From: Rubrobacter sp.
GTDB lineage: Bacteria > Actinomycetota > Rubrobacteria > Rubrobacterales > Rubrobacteraceae
Reading direction: 5' to 3'
Assembly (NCBI GenBank): GCA_019247245.1
Contig: JAFAPF010000014.1
Span: 1-8,506, forward strand
Length of the DNA: 8,506 bases
Program-made: the position numbers and the translations under genes
Shown here: in pieces, positions 1 to 6,531 of the stretch
Numbering within the stretch: the first letter of the stretch is position 1
Layout of the letters: each line of letters starts with the position of its first letter
Notes under the pieces: model-generated
What the model was told of the DNA's origin: nothing
What the model saw: the letters and a program-made list of their open reading frames with translations, nothing else
The model's database searches: none

Positions 1-378
1 CTCGTCATTAACGCGCACGAGGCTGCCTTCCTACTCGGGGAGGACGTGCAAGATCCCGAGGAGTCTGCCAGAAAGCTCCTGAAACTCGGTCCACCTTCGG
101 TTGTCGTAACTTTAGGTGATGCGGGTGCGATCCTCACCACCGAAGGATCGACCCGACACTTTCCCGCTCCCGAGCTCGAGGCCGTGGACACCACCGGGGC
201 CGGGGACGCTTTCGTCGGCGCTTTGGCAGCAAAGCTTGCGGCAGGCGCGCCGCTCAGAGAAGCCGTGCCCTATGCCGTGCTGGCGGGCGCCGTCGCGGTA
301 ACCCGCGAGGGCGCGCAGGGTTCGTTGCCGACCCCAGAAGAAGTGGAGAAACTCAGCGACACCAGACCGGCTAATTGA
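1..378 (+). CDS. rbsK: Ribokinase, C-terminal part (5' end outside window)
   Basis: PfkB-family sugar kinase that phosphorylates D-ribose at O5 with ATP in the cytoplasm, feeding ribose into the pentose phosphate pathway. The reading frame is open from base 1, so the N-terminal sugar-binding half is missing and only about 125 residues are seen. Visible landmarks are the PfkB helix motif INAHE near the start (bases 7-21) and the signature DTTGAGDAF, which contains the anion hole and the catalytic aspartate (codon 205-207). The end, with GAQGSLPTPEEV, is typical of ribokinase rather than fructokinase or other PfkB kinases. The GTG at base 46 is internal to the domain and is not a real start. 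The gene has no frameshift. It converges with the decayed ZIP gene, with about 50 bp between the two 3' ends and no obvious terminator hairpin. Confidence 0.9.
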   Translation, partial: LVINAHEAAFLLGEDVQDPEESARKLLKLGPPSVVVTLGDAGAILTTEGSTRHFPAPELEAVDTTGAGDAFVGALAAKLAAGAPLREAVPYAVLAGAVAVTREGAQGSLPTPEEVEKLSDTRPAN

Positions 379-428
379 CTTATTTGAACTCCTTGTCGTC
401 GCCAGAGGGTGCATTCCGAGAGTTATGT

Positions 429-1271
429 TTAAGAGGAACCTCTAATTTTCATACGCACCTCGAAGCTAATCGCCCAGAACGTCATGAGACTGATGGTTGT
501 TGTAAGAAGTGTCGCCGTAAGGAGCATGACCATAATCATGCTGGGGTGTTCGACTTGGGCCTCCGGAAGCAAGTGAGCCGCACTTATATAGGTCAGTACG
601 CCCCCGGTGATGCCAATCAAGAACGGAGAACCTGATCACCGGGGACAGGCAATGCCACGGTCAAACCCGCCGCGAGCAGTATAGCGAGTCCTAGCAATAC
701 TGTCGCCTACACCACTTGAGTGTGCGTTGCACGCGTGACCATAAGCAACGCGGCCAGCGAGATCCCGACCTGCATCTGATGTACGAAGGATGCCAAGCCC
801 GACAACCCCAGAGGCAACTGCAGACGTTTTGGCATCGAAGCCCAGAACGAAACCGTCGGACAAATTGTGAATCGTAAGACCCAGGATAAACGACCCGAGC
901 GTGTACTTGTGAAGACCCTCCTCTGGCGAGTGATGCGTGTGCGCTGGTAAACGCCTCAGTCAAGCACACGAGGGCGAATCCTCCGATGAAATCCACTATC
1001 ACCGATTCTCTGGCGAGTTCTAAGCTTTCGGGGAGGAGATCGGCGAACGCCAGAGCGAGAAGGATCCTCCTGCGACGGCAACGGAGTAAGACCGTCTTCT
1101 GCCTCAGCTCCCTACCGAGCAGAGCCAAGAGGCTTGCTCTTGATAAGCCGATCGCAGCGATTATCCCCAGGAGGATTGGCGTCACTGATGTAACTTTCCG
1201 TAGGTAACGCAAGCATGATCACCCAAAGAACGCGGCGACAACGCTCTGCTTAACATTCTGCTCGATGGCAT
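429..1271 (-). pseudogene. ZIP-family divalent metal importer, multiply frameshifted
   Basis: Remnant of a ZIP transporter, a family of inner-membrane importers of zinc and other divalent metals. The full span of about 281 codons fits the family, but the protein is spread over several frames. In order I can read: AIEQNVKQSVVAAFFG, VIMLALPT, LLGIIAAIGLS, SVAVAGG, ILLALAFADLLPESLEL, a His-rich loop HTHHSPEEGLHKYTLGS, the TM4 metal motif IHNLSDGFVLGF, the TM5 segment FVHQMQVGISLAALL, and the C-terminal helices GGVLTYISAAHLLPEAQ. Frame breaks lie near 1268, 1222, between about 1200 and 1060 (at least two), near 945, near 783 and near 620, and there is a TAG stop at 707-709. Several breaks fit loss of one G from a G run; the one near 945 fits loss of an AC unit. 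The ATG at 1271 follows AAGGAG by 5 nt and sits 17 bp after the sulfatase stop, so it was the last gene of that operon. It cannot make a working transporter as read. Confidence 0.88.
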
Positions 1272-1276
1272 CCTTT

Positions 1277-1282
1277 CTCCTT
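1277..1282 (-). promoter_or_regulatory. Ribosome-binding site of the ZIP pseudogene
   Basis: AAGGAG on the minus strand, 5 nt before the ATG at 1271. It fixes the original start of the ZIP gene. The frame entered from that ATG is wrong after one codon: inserting one G (ATG-GCC-ATC-GAG) restores the hydrophobic ZIP N-terminus. Confidence 0.7.
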
Positions 1283-1288
1283 GATGGT

Positions 1289-3292
1289 TCATGACGGTAG
1301 AGTTGTACGTCTTTCGTACGTCGCATTGACGCTCGAACGCCATGCGAGGAGATCGTTACGCCGCTTATCCATCTCTTCTTTGGGACGTTCGTCCGCGAGG
1401 TTATTCTTCTCTAGAGGGTCTTTCGAGAGGTCAAAGAACTCGTCTGGTTGGTTGCCATTGTGGTAGATATACTTCTCGGAACCTTTGATGCTCGCTAAGC
1501 ACTGCGCTTCGTGGAAACAACTGAACATGAGAGTGCGCCCTTCGGGCAGCGAATGGAGCAGCGAGTAGCCTGGGTATTTACCATCCTTCACCTCATAGCC
1601 CAGCATCTCCAGCACGGTTGGCAAGATGTCACCATGGTTCGACAGCCCTTCAACCTGCTCACCACCTTCGAACCAGCCAGGGGCATGGATCAAGAAGGGC
1701 ACCTTGAGGCCCTCCTCCCAAATGACATCGTCATGCTGGTAACGGCCATGTTCTCCGAAGCTCTCGCCATGGTCTCCGTATAGAACGAAGATGGTATTGT
1801 CGTAGAGCCCAAGCTTCTTGTACTGATCGAAGAGGTTCTTGACGAAGTAGTCCTGGTAGCGAATACAGTTGAGGTAACGGTTTAGCTGCTCACCCCCCGA
1901 GAAGTTCTTGTCCCCGTAGCGCAGACCTAGGCACCGGTAGTCATGATGCCCTGTGCCCAAAAGGTATTCGGCTAAGAAAGGCTTACCCTTGTGCTCTTTG
2001 AGCCACTGTTCGCTGGGTTCTAGCATGACATCGTCTTCGTAGCCGAAGTAGTTCGACTGCTCGAAGCCCTCGGTATCCATCGATTCCAGCGGGTAGTAAT
2101 CCTCGTAGCCGAAATTCTTTGCGAGACCCGTGAAATCCTCGAAGTCCTTGGTGGAAGACTGAAAGAATACAGTGTTGTAGCCCTGATCCTTAAGGAGGCT
2201 AGCAAGGCATGGTACGGGTATACCGTCGGGTCTGGCCTCGGTGCTCGGCTGGACGAGGTGTGGTTCGATGCCACAGTTGACCGAGACGCTCGCCTTAGAG
2301 GTGTGTGGGACGATCGTATAATCCTGCTCGGCAAGTAGGCTATTCTTAGCCAGCTCGTCCAGGAAGGGCGTAGTCCCAAGGTCCTTATTATAAGTAGTAG
2401 TGGCCCCCGCGCGAGTAGACTCCAGGTGTATTAGGACAACGTTGCGCTTCTGGGTTTGGGACGTCTGTACGAGGCTAGCATGCGAAGCAGGATGCTCCCC
2501 ATCACGATCAGTGACGCTGGCACTCGTGGTATCTTCCTTGGTGGTTTCCTCCTTTACTCCCGTTAGGACCAAGTTAACGAACGGATCTCTCACGAATGAT
2601 ACGCTAGCCCCCGAAGTAAAGTCGGTCGGCCTGGCGCCGATCAGCAGCGAAAGCGAGCCGAAACCTAGCGCCAAAAGCAAAAGCCCAAGAGAACTTAAAA
2701 CTCCATTTTGGGCTCTCCCAGGACGGAACCTCTCTGGCCATCCTTGCCACCGGCCGAGGGCACTCGTCACAAGCGATGGCCCTAGGACCACGTAGAGGAG
2801 GGCGACGAAGAGGAGCACCCAAGTCCAGAGCGTAGCCCCGCTGGCGAGGACCGGCATAACCTCCTGGGGGTGAGGTAACCACAAGGCGATGATACCGTAG
2901 TCGAGCGTGGTGCCAGTTGTTCGAAAGTACTGGTATGCAGACGTGGTTACGATCACCACAAGTATCGTAAAGACATGGAAGAGGATGACTACGACCCGGC
3001 GCAAAGTACCCCTTCTGCTGCGCACTGCTGCGAAGAGTCCTATCCAGAACAATGCGTATCCTAGGTTGAAGAATATGTTCGACCGCATCAGATCGAAGGT
3101 CGGAGCAAGCCCGGGTATCGAGGCCACGCTGGCAACTTTCAGCGCGAGGTTATAGACAACCAAAGGGACAAGGAGACTGAGCAGGTAGATCCAGTCTCGG
3201 CGGCTTAACAAGACCAGCCACCATTCGTACTTCTCAAGAGCTTTTCCTCCTTCCAAACGAAAACCATCTGGCAAGCTCGCCTGTGAGCTCAC
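1289..3292 (-). CDS. Membrane-anchored sulfatase / LTA-synthase-like enzyme
   Basis: 667-residue protein of the alkaline phosphatase/sulfatase superfamily with lipoteichoic-acid-synthase (LtaS/MdoB-like) architecture. About five N-terminal membrane helices are seen (roughly residues 35-53, 73-91, 98-120, 150-171 and 200-219), then a linker and an extracytoplasmic catalytic domain from about 283. Metal and active-site landmarks are VVLIHLES with Glu291, the candidate nucleophile Thr331 in PHTSKAS, TGHHDY with His449/450, and YGDHGESFGEHG with Asp507-His508. A threonine nucleophile fits phosphoglycerol or phosphoethanolamine transferases rather than formylglycine sulfatases, which need Cys or Ser. 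It probably modifies an envelope polymer or lipid; the substrate cannot be told from sequence. It lies between the zur-like and ZIP pseudogenes yet is open throughout. The start is uncertain: the GTG at 3292 has no clear ribosome-binding site, whereas a strong one at 3246-3254 points to an out-of-frame TTG at 3237. Confidence 0.85.
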   Translation of the reverse strand: MSSQASLPDGFRLEGGKALEKYEWWLVLLSRRDWIYLLSLLVPLVVYNLALKVASVASIPGLAPTFDLMRSNIFFNLGYALFWIGLFAAVRSRRGTLRRVVVILFHVFTILVVIVTTSAYQYFRTTGTTLDYGIIALWLPHPQEVMPVLASGATLWTWVLLFVALLYVVLGPSLVTSALGRWQGWPERFRPGRAQNGVLSSLGLLLLALGFGSLSLLIGARPTDFTSGASVSFVRDPFVNLVLTGVKEETTKEDTTSASVTDRDGEHPASHASLVQTSQTQKRNVVLIHLESTRAGATTTYNKDLGTTPFLDELAKNSLLAEQDYTIVPHTSKASVSVNCGIEPHLVQPSTEARPDGIPVPCLASLLKDQGYNTVFFQSSTKDFEDFTGLAKNFGYEDYYPLESMDTEGFEQSNYFGYEDDVMLEPSEQWLKEHKGKPFLAEYLLGTGHHDYRCLGLRYGDKNFSGGEQLNRYLNCIRYQDYFVKNLFDQYKKLGLYDNTIFVLYGDHGESFGEHGRYQHDDVIWEEGLKVPFLIHAPGWFEGGEQVEGLSNHGDILPTVLEMLGYEVKDGKYPGYSLLHSLPEGRTLMFSCFHEAQCLASIKGSEKYIYHNGNQPDEFFDLSKDPLEKNNLADERPKEEMDKRRNDLLAWRSSVNATYERRTTLPS
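3246..3254 (-). promoter_or_regulatory. Strong ribosome-binding site for the sulfatase gene, now out of frame
   Basis: GGAAGGAGG on the minus strand, 8 nt before a TTG at 3237-3235. That TTG is not in the sulfatase frame and reaches a stop after 10 codons. Adding one G (TTG-GAG-AAG) would give a natural start MEKYEWW directly before the first membrane helix. Either a 1-nt loss has hit the start, or translation begins upstream at the GTG at 3292. Confidence 0.55.
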
Positions 3293-3316
3293 GTTTCACG
3301 TCGGATAGCCCTCTGT

Positions 3317-3704
3317 TTACGCGCAAGCCGCGCATCGGCCATAAACTTCATGCTGTGAGAGTGAACCTCGAACTGTGCGCTAGACAAGAACACACGTTCT
3401 GAGTCGAGCGGGCACTCTTCGAACTCAGAGATATCCCCGCAGGACTCGCAGATCAGGTGATGGTGGTCTTCAGCCAACTCGTAGCGAGGACCATCCCCGA
3501 CATCCATCTGCCGGACGATGCCTAGTTTGGAGAGAAGCTCTAAAGTCCTTTATACTGCACCATCCCTACCTGCGGACAGCGCCGCCGTAGCTCCCCTATG
3601 CTCTGGTGCTGCTCCGTGGTGAGTACTCTCAAGATAGCCAACCGCTGCGGTGTAGCTCTGTACCCTCTGCTACACATCTTCCGTACCGCTGCCTCAGCCT
3701 TCAA
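3317..3704 (-). pseudogene. Fur-family metal regulator (Zur-like), frameshifted with a stop codon
   Basis: Remnant of a Fur/Zur repressor of about 130 residues. The N-terminal winged-helix part reads GYRATPQRLAILRVLTTEQ, then ELRRRCPQVGMV. A lost base plus a TAA near 3551-3553, where the family has the Tyr of VYRTL, separates it from RTLELLSKLGIVRQ and the dimerisation/metal domain: RYEL, DHHH, and CESCG with the first structural Cys pair. A third lesion, loss of one T near 3344, splits off the end YGRCAACA with the second Cys pair and a TAA at 3317. Without that repair the frame runs on to 3289. I chose the TTG at 3704 because AAAGGAG lies 9 nt upstream; a TTG at 3710 is too close. It is first in the operon with the sulfatase and ZIP genes. 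Linkage to a ZIP importer and the Zur-box-like operator favour zinc over iron, but this is inference. Confidence 0.86.
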
Positions 3705-3713
3705 GGCCAAGCT

Positions 3714-3720
3714 CTCCTTT
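3714..3720 (-). promoter_or_regulatory. Ribosome-binding site of the Zur-like pseudogene
   Basis: AAAGGAG on the minus strand with 9 nt to the TTG at 3704. It decides the start, since no ATG or GTG lies in frame nearby at the expected N-terminus. Confidence 0.6.
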
Positions 3721-3725
3721 CCAAA

Positions 3726-3740
3726 TGAAATGAATTTTCA
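3726..3740 (-). promoter_or_regulatory. Zur-box-like operator (TGAAA-N5-TTTCA)
   Basis: The plus strand reads TGAAATGAATTTTCA, an inverted repeat with perfect 5-bp outer arms. From memory the actinobacterial (Streptomyces-type) Zur box is TGAAAATGATTTTCA; the match is 12 of 15. It covers the predicted start point of the zur-like promoter (about 3739), a typical place for repression and for autoregulation. The inner bases are no longer symmetric, which could be natural variation or decay along with the regulator. Confidence 0.6.
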
Positions 3741-3745
3741 GCTGA

Positions 3746-3774
3746 AAGCTAGTGAGATTGAAGTGCGATGTCAA
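3746..3774 (-). promoter_or_regulatory. Sigma-70-type promoter of the zur-like/sulfatase/ZIP operon
   Basis: On the minus strand a perfect -35 TTGACA (3774-3769) is followed by a 17-bp spacer and a weak -10 TAGCTT (3751-3746). The predicted start is near 3739, giving a leader of about 35 nt before the TTG at 3704. It is the only convincing promoter for the operon, so it probably now drives the surviving sulfatase gene through the broken regulator. Confidence 0.6.
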
Positions 3775-3997
3775 GCAGGAACCTAGATATCAGGAAGGAT
3801 AAGGAGCTGTCTCAGCATGTGCCATTACGTGCCTGTGGAACTCTTTTTTAGAGTAGCAAACTTTCCGGACCAGCCAGCAAAGGTCGCCCGGTGGTGTTTA
3901 GTGCAGATCTGCAGCCACTCGTAGCCATCTAGTGACGTCGAGCCAGCCGGTTAACCTACTTAAGTTCCTTACCGCCGAAAAAGGGTGGAGCTTCAGC
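3775..3997. other. Divergent intergenic region
   Basis: Sequence between the zur-like promoter and the most likely start of the TPR gene. I see no gene, tRNA or clear terminator. CTCTTTTTTAGAG at 3841-3853 has arms of only 4 bp. On the plus strand a good ribosome-binding site (GGAG, 3987-3990) ends the region; no convincing plus-strand -35/-10 pair was found. Confidence 0.5.
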
Positions 3998-5443
3998 ATG
4001 GACGTTACCTTCCTATCCTTCTCAAGAGAATCGTTCGATGCGACTGCTTCTACAATATGGTACGTCCTATCTGGTTTAATGAACGTGATGGAGAAGTTCG
4101 AGGAGCTTCTGGAGCAAGGTGAGACGCTCGCGGGGGAAGGTCTTTTGGAGGAGGCCCTCTCTCGCTTCGAGCAGGCGCTGGCTCTAGTCCCGGACAACCC
4201 GGAGGCGATAGAGGCCATAGGCCGTATCCTCCTGAGGCTAGATCGTCTCGAGGAAGCCGAGGTACGTTTCCTTAGCGCTCTAGAGCTAGACCCTGACTGG
4301 GTCGCCCCTCGCATAGGACTAGCCACTTTGGCCATGCGTGACGACGAACCGTTCAAGGTAGTGCATCATCTGGAGAGGGCGACGGCTTTGGATCCCGAAT
4401 ACCCAGATGCCTTCGTCGAATTAGGACGCTACTACGCTTCAATGGGAGAGGCGGACTTGGCACGCGCGACCTTCGAGCGCTGGACGCATACCCACCCCGA
4501 AGATGCAGATATGTTGATCAACGCTGGTCTCACCGCCTTCGATGTCGCAGACTACGGCCAGGCTCTGGAGTTCTTCGAGAAAGCCCTGGAAGTTGCTCAG
4601 AATAACCAGCAAAAGAGCGGAGCCTGCACATACCGGGCGAATTCTTTAGATATGCTCGGCCACTATCCCGAGGCAGTCGCTACCTACGAGGAGGTTATAA
4701 AAGAGACTGCGGATTGGTGGGAAGCCCACGCTAACCTCGGCATTTGCTATGCCCGCAATAATCACCCAGAGGAGGCCGAAAAAGCCCTTCGGCGGGGCCT
4801 CAAGTACTGTCCGGACTCACCGGAGATAAGAGATGAGCTCGCCGCACATCTCCTCGCTGAGAATAAGAACCTCAAAGAAGCGTTGGCGCTGGTTGAGGAG
4901 GCCGTAGCGCTGGGGGCCGATGAGATACGTTACCTCTATACCTTGGGAGAGGTCCACCTGGCTTTAGGTAACCAAGTGGAGTCGCTTGAGGCTTATCAGG
5001 CGGTCCTTGAAATCGATGCTGAGGACCCAAACGCAAACCTGGAGATCGGGCTTTATCACGAGCGTCGCGGCGAGGTCGAAAAGGCCGAGAAGCACTTGGT
5101 AGAGGCCCTCAAGCAAGACCCAGGCAATCCTCGCATCCTGTATTCCTACGCTAGCCTCTACTATACGGCTGATGACCTCGATACCGCCGAAGGGCTGCTC
5201 GTGAGAGCTGTCACTGCCGACGCCAGCTACTCACCTGCCCTCTCGGTGCTTGCCAGTATAAGGGCCCGCCGTGGTGACTACGCCAACTCTCTCGACTACA
5301 TTGAGAAAGCTGTCGCTGCAGGCGAGCACGATGCCGAATACTTCAAGCAAGCGTTGGAGTTCGCTCCCTTACGTAACCACCCGAAGTTTCGCAGCCTCCT
5401 CGCCCTTATGGGATCCTCGGGGAACTCAGAGAAAGGAGTGTAG
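3998..5443 (+). CDS. Tetratricopeptide repeat (TPR) protein
   Basis: Protein of about 481 residues made almost wholly of TPR units, roughly a dozen 34-residue helix pairs. Repeat hallmarks recur, such as EEALSRFEQALALVPDNPEA, LGRYYASMGEADLARATFER, YPEAVATYEEVI, ANLGICYARNNHPEEAEKAL and ERRGEVEKAEKHLVEAL. Such solenoids are scaffolds for protein-protein contact. No enzymatic domain or signal peptide is seen, so it is probably cytoplasmic with an unknown partner. The tail has FAPLRNHPKFRSLL, often seen closing TPR proteins. I chose ATG 3998 for its GGAG with 7-nt spacing. However, the first 30 residues are not TPR-like and have lower third-position GC than the body, so ATG 4088 (MEKFEELL) or ATG 4079 are real alternatives; GTG 3932 is least likely. 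The gene is intact, ends in a double TAG, and is divergent from the zinc operon. Confidence 0.88.
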   Translation: MDVTFLSFSRESFDATASTIWYVLSGLMNVMEKFEELLEQGETLAGEGLLEEALSRFEQALALVPDNPEAIEAIGRILLRLDRLEEAEVRFLSALELDPDWVAPRIGLATLAMRDDEPFKVVHHLERATALDPEYPDAFVELGRYYASMGEADLARATFERWTHTHPEDADMLINAGLTAFDVADYGQALEFFEKALEVAQNNQQKSGACTYRANSLDMLGHYPEAVATYEEVIKETADWWEAHANLGICYARNNHPEEAEKALRRGLKYCPDSPEIRDELAAHLLAENKNLKEALALVEEAVALGADEIRYLYTLGEVHLALGNQVESLEAYQAVLEIDAEDPNANLEIGLYHERRGEVEKAEKHLVEALKQDPGNPRILYSYASLYYTADDLDTAEGLLVRAVTADASYSPALSVLASIRARRGDYANSLDYIEKAVAAGEHDAEYFKQALEFAPLRNHPKFRSLLALMGSSGNSEKGV

Positions 5444-5506
5444 TAGCCTCAACAGTTTGTGTCAACCACCCTCGTCACAAGCTTTCTAGGTGTCATACTT
5501 AGCCAT

Positions 5507-5522
5507 TAGCTAACCCCATGTG
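5507..5522 (+). repeat. Left terminal inverted repeat of the IS982 element
   Basis: TAGCTAACCCCATGTG. It matches the reverse complement of 6485-6500 at 14 of 16 positions, with the first 10 bases identical. Confidence 0.7.
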
Positions 5523-5550
5523 CAAGTTTCTTTGAGGACGTGAGCGGCAC

Positions 5551-5611
5551 AGAAGACCTCCCTACGCTCACTGTCAGCTCAATAGCATCAGAGACCTAGC
5601 GGAGGTCTTCT
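5551..5611 (+). promoter_or_regulatory. Inverted repeat that can sequester the transposase ribosome-binding site
   Basis: AGAAGACCTCC (5551-5561) and GGAGGTCTTCT (5601-5611) are a perfect 11-bp inverted repeat with a 39-nt loop. The 3' arm contains the GGAGG ribosome-binding site (5601-5605) and ends one base before the TTG start at 5613. If folded in RNA it would block initiation. This resembles the known insertion-sequence strategy that silences transposase translation on read-through transcripts from outside. Confidence 0.65.
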
Positions 5612-5612
5612 C

Positions 5613-6478
5613 TTGGATCTTAGCACCTTCATCGTGGCCGTTTTCTGCCTCCTCAACCACCGTCTCGAAGAGCGATGCTTCAGAGGTCACTGGCCTGCAC
5701 CCAAGCTCTCAGATACCGAGGTCCTCACCATCGCGAGATCGTTGGGGAGTTCCTCGGCCTCGACACCGACAAGGGTATCCACTGCTTCTTCCGCCATCAC
5801 TACGGCGAATGGTTCCCCGCGCTCAAGGAGGTACACCGCACCACCTTCGCTAGGCAGGCTGCAAACCTCTGGAAGGTTAAGGAGCGTCTCTGGCAAGAGT
5901 TCCTCGCGCTCGCCCCTCACGAGCCCTCCTTCTTAGCCATCTGCGACTCGATGCCCTTGCCGACGTGCCTCTTCCGTGGGGAGGCCGCCTTCGGCAAAGA
6001 TACACTGCTCAAGCAGACCTTCTACAGTTTCTACAGTATCAGGGTGCACGTGCGGATGTGCTGGCCAGGCGTCATCAGCCGTTTGTCGGTCGTCCCGGCC
6101 GACGCCCACGAGCTTTTCCGTACTCTCCCCGAAACTGGCCGAGCGCACCTACAGGATCCTCATCGGGGAGCGCAACTACCACTCGCCAAAGACGAAAGAG
6201 GAGTTGGCGAACACGGGCATCGAACTGCTCGCGCCCTACTCTTCCAAGAGGTGGGATCCCACTTCCGAACGCAGTGCCTTAGCCGCTTCCGATACCGTAT
6301 CGACACCGTCATTCCTCAGCTCACCGGGCGCTACTGTGTAAAGCGGGTATGGGCTAAGGACCTCTGGCACTTGACCAGCAGGCTGCTTCGTAAGGTCTTC
6401 TTGAGTCACACGTTGGCCTTCTTACTCGATCATCGGGCGGATAACCAACCTCTGCAACTCGTAAAGCTCCTCCACTAA
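5613..6478 (+). pseudogene. IS982-family transposase, frameshifted
   Basis: DDE transposase remnant. It starts at TTG 5613 with GGAGG 7 nt upstream and reads MDLSTFIVAVFCLL and PAPKLSDTEVLTIA. A frame change near 5738 (one base lost) leads to VGEFLGLDTDKG, HHYGEWFPALKEVHRTTFAR, the first catalytic region CDSMPLP, and VHVRMCWPGVISR. A second change near 6112 (one extra T) leads to IGERNYHSPKTKEELANTGI. A third near 6285 returns to RFRYRIDTVIPQLTGRY and the end HTLAFLLDH. Between PTC and LFRGEAAFG about ten residues appear missing, which would be the conserved stretch after the first Asp. In the second and third catalytic regions I see Glu (IGERNY) and Asp (RIDTV) where I would expect Asp and Glu; this is from memory of the family. 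The element is inactive unless supplied in trans. Confidence 0.87.
6020..6037 (+). repeat. 9-bp tandem duplication inside the transposase
   Basis: TTCTACAGT occurs twice in direct succession. It adds three in-frame residues (FYS repeated) before IRVHVRMCWPG, where relatives should read straight from TFY into the VHVR strand. It looks like a slippage event during decay. Confidence 0.75.
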
Positions 6479-6484
6479 AACCCA

Positions 6485-6500
6485 CACACCGGGTTAGCTA
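6485..6500 (-). repeat. Right terminal inverted repeat of the IS982 element
   Basis: Read on the minus strand: TAGCTAACCCGGTGTG, pairing with the left end at 5507-5522. It begins 7 nt after the transposase stop. Confidence 0.7.
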
Positions 6501-6531
6501 GGGCAAAAAGCTTCGTGCTAACCGCTAAAGA

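Larger units (their letters stand above)
5507..6500 (+). mobile_element. IS982-family insertion sequence, degraded
   Basis: An element of about 994 bp, bounded by imperfect terminal inverted repeats and filled by one broken IS982-type transposase gene. The length fits the family (about 1 kb). No target-site duplication is evident: the bases outside the ends are AGCCAT on the left and GGGCAA on the right. This suggests an old insertion with eroded flanks, or that the true tips lie a few bases away from those I chose. It sits between the 3' end of the TPR gene and the 3' end of the HD-domain gene, so it interrupts no recognisable gene. Confidence 0.8.

Noticed and set aside
375..635. Plus-strand open frame opposite the ZIP C-terminus.
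   Set aside because: No ribosome-binding site or family features; the opposite strand carries clear ZIP sequence here.
691..1212. Minus-strand 173-residue frame as a gene of its own.
   Set aside because: It is one frame of the broken ZIP gene. Only its first part (to about 945) is ZIP-like; the Arg/Cys-rich rest is out-of-frame reading.
3289..3507. Minus-strand 72-residue frame as a small independent Fur-like gene.
   Set aside because: It is the dimerisation half of the zur-like pseudogene. Its apparent last 20 or so residues result from a frameshift that hides the true end YGRCAACA.
3841..3853. CTCTTTTTTAGAG as a terminator.
   Set aside because: Arms of 4 bp with low GC are too weak, and no gene ends here.
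5501..6506. Target-site duplication flanking the IS982 element.
   Set aside because: AGCCAT and GGGCAA are not the same; no convincing direct repeat was found.
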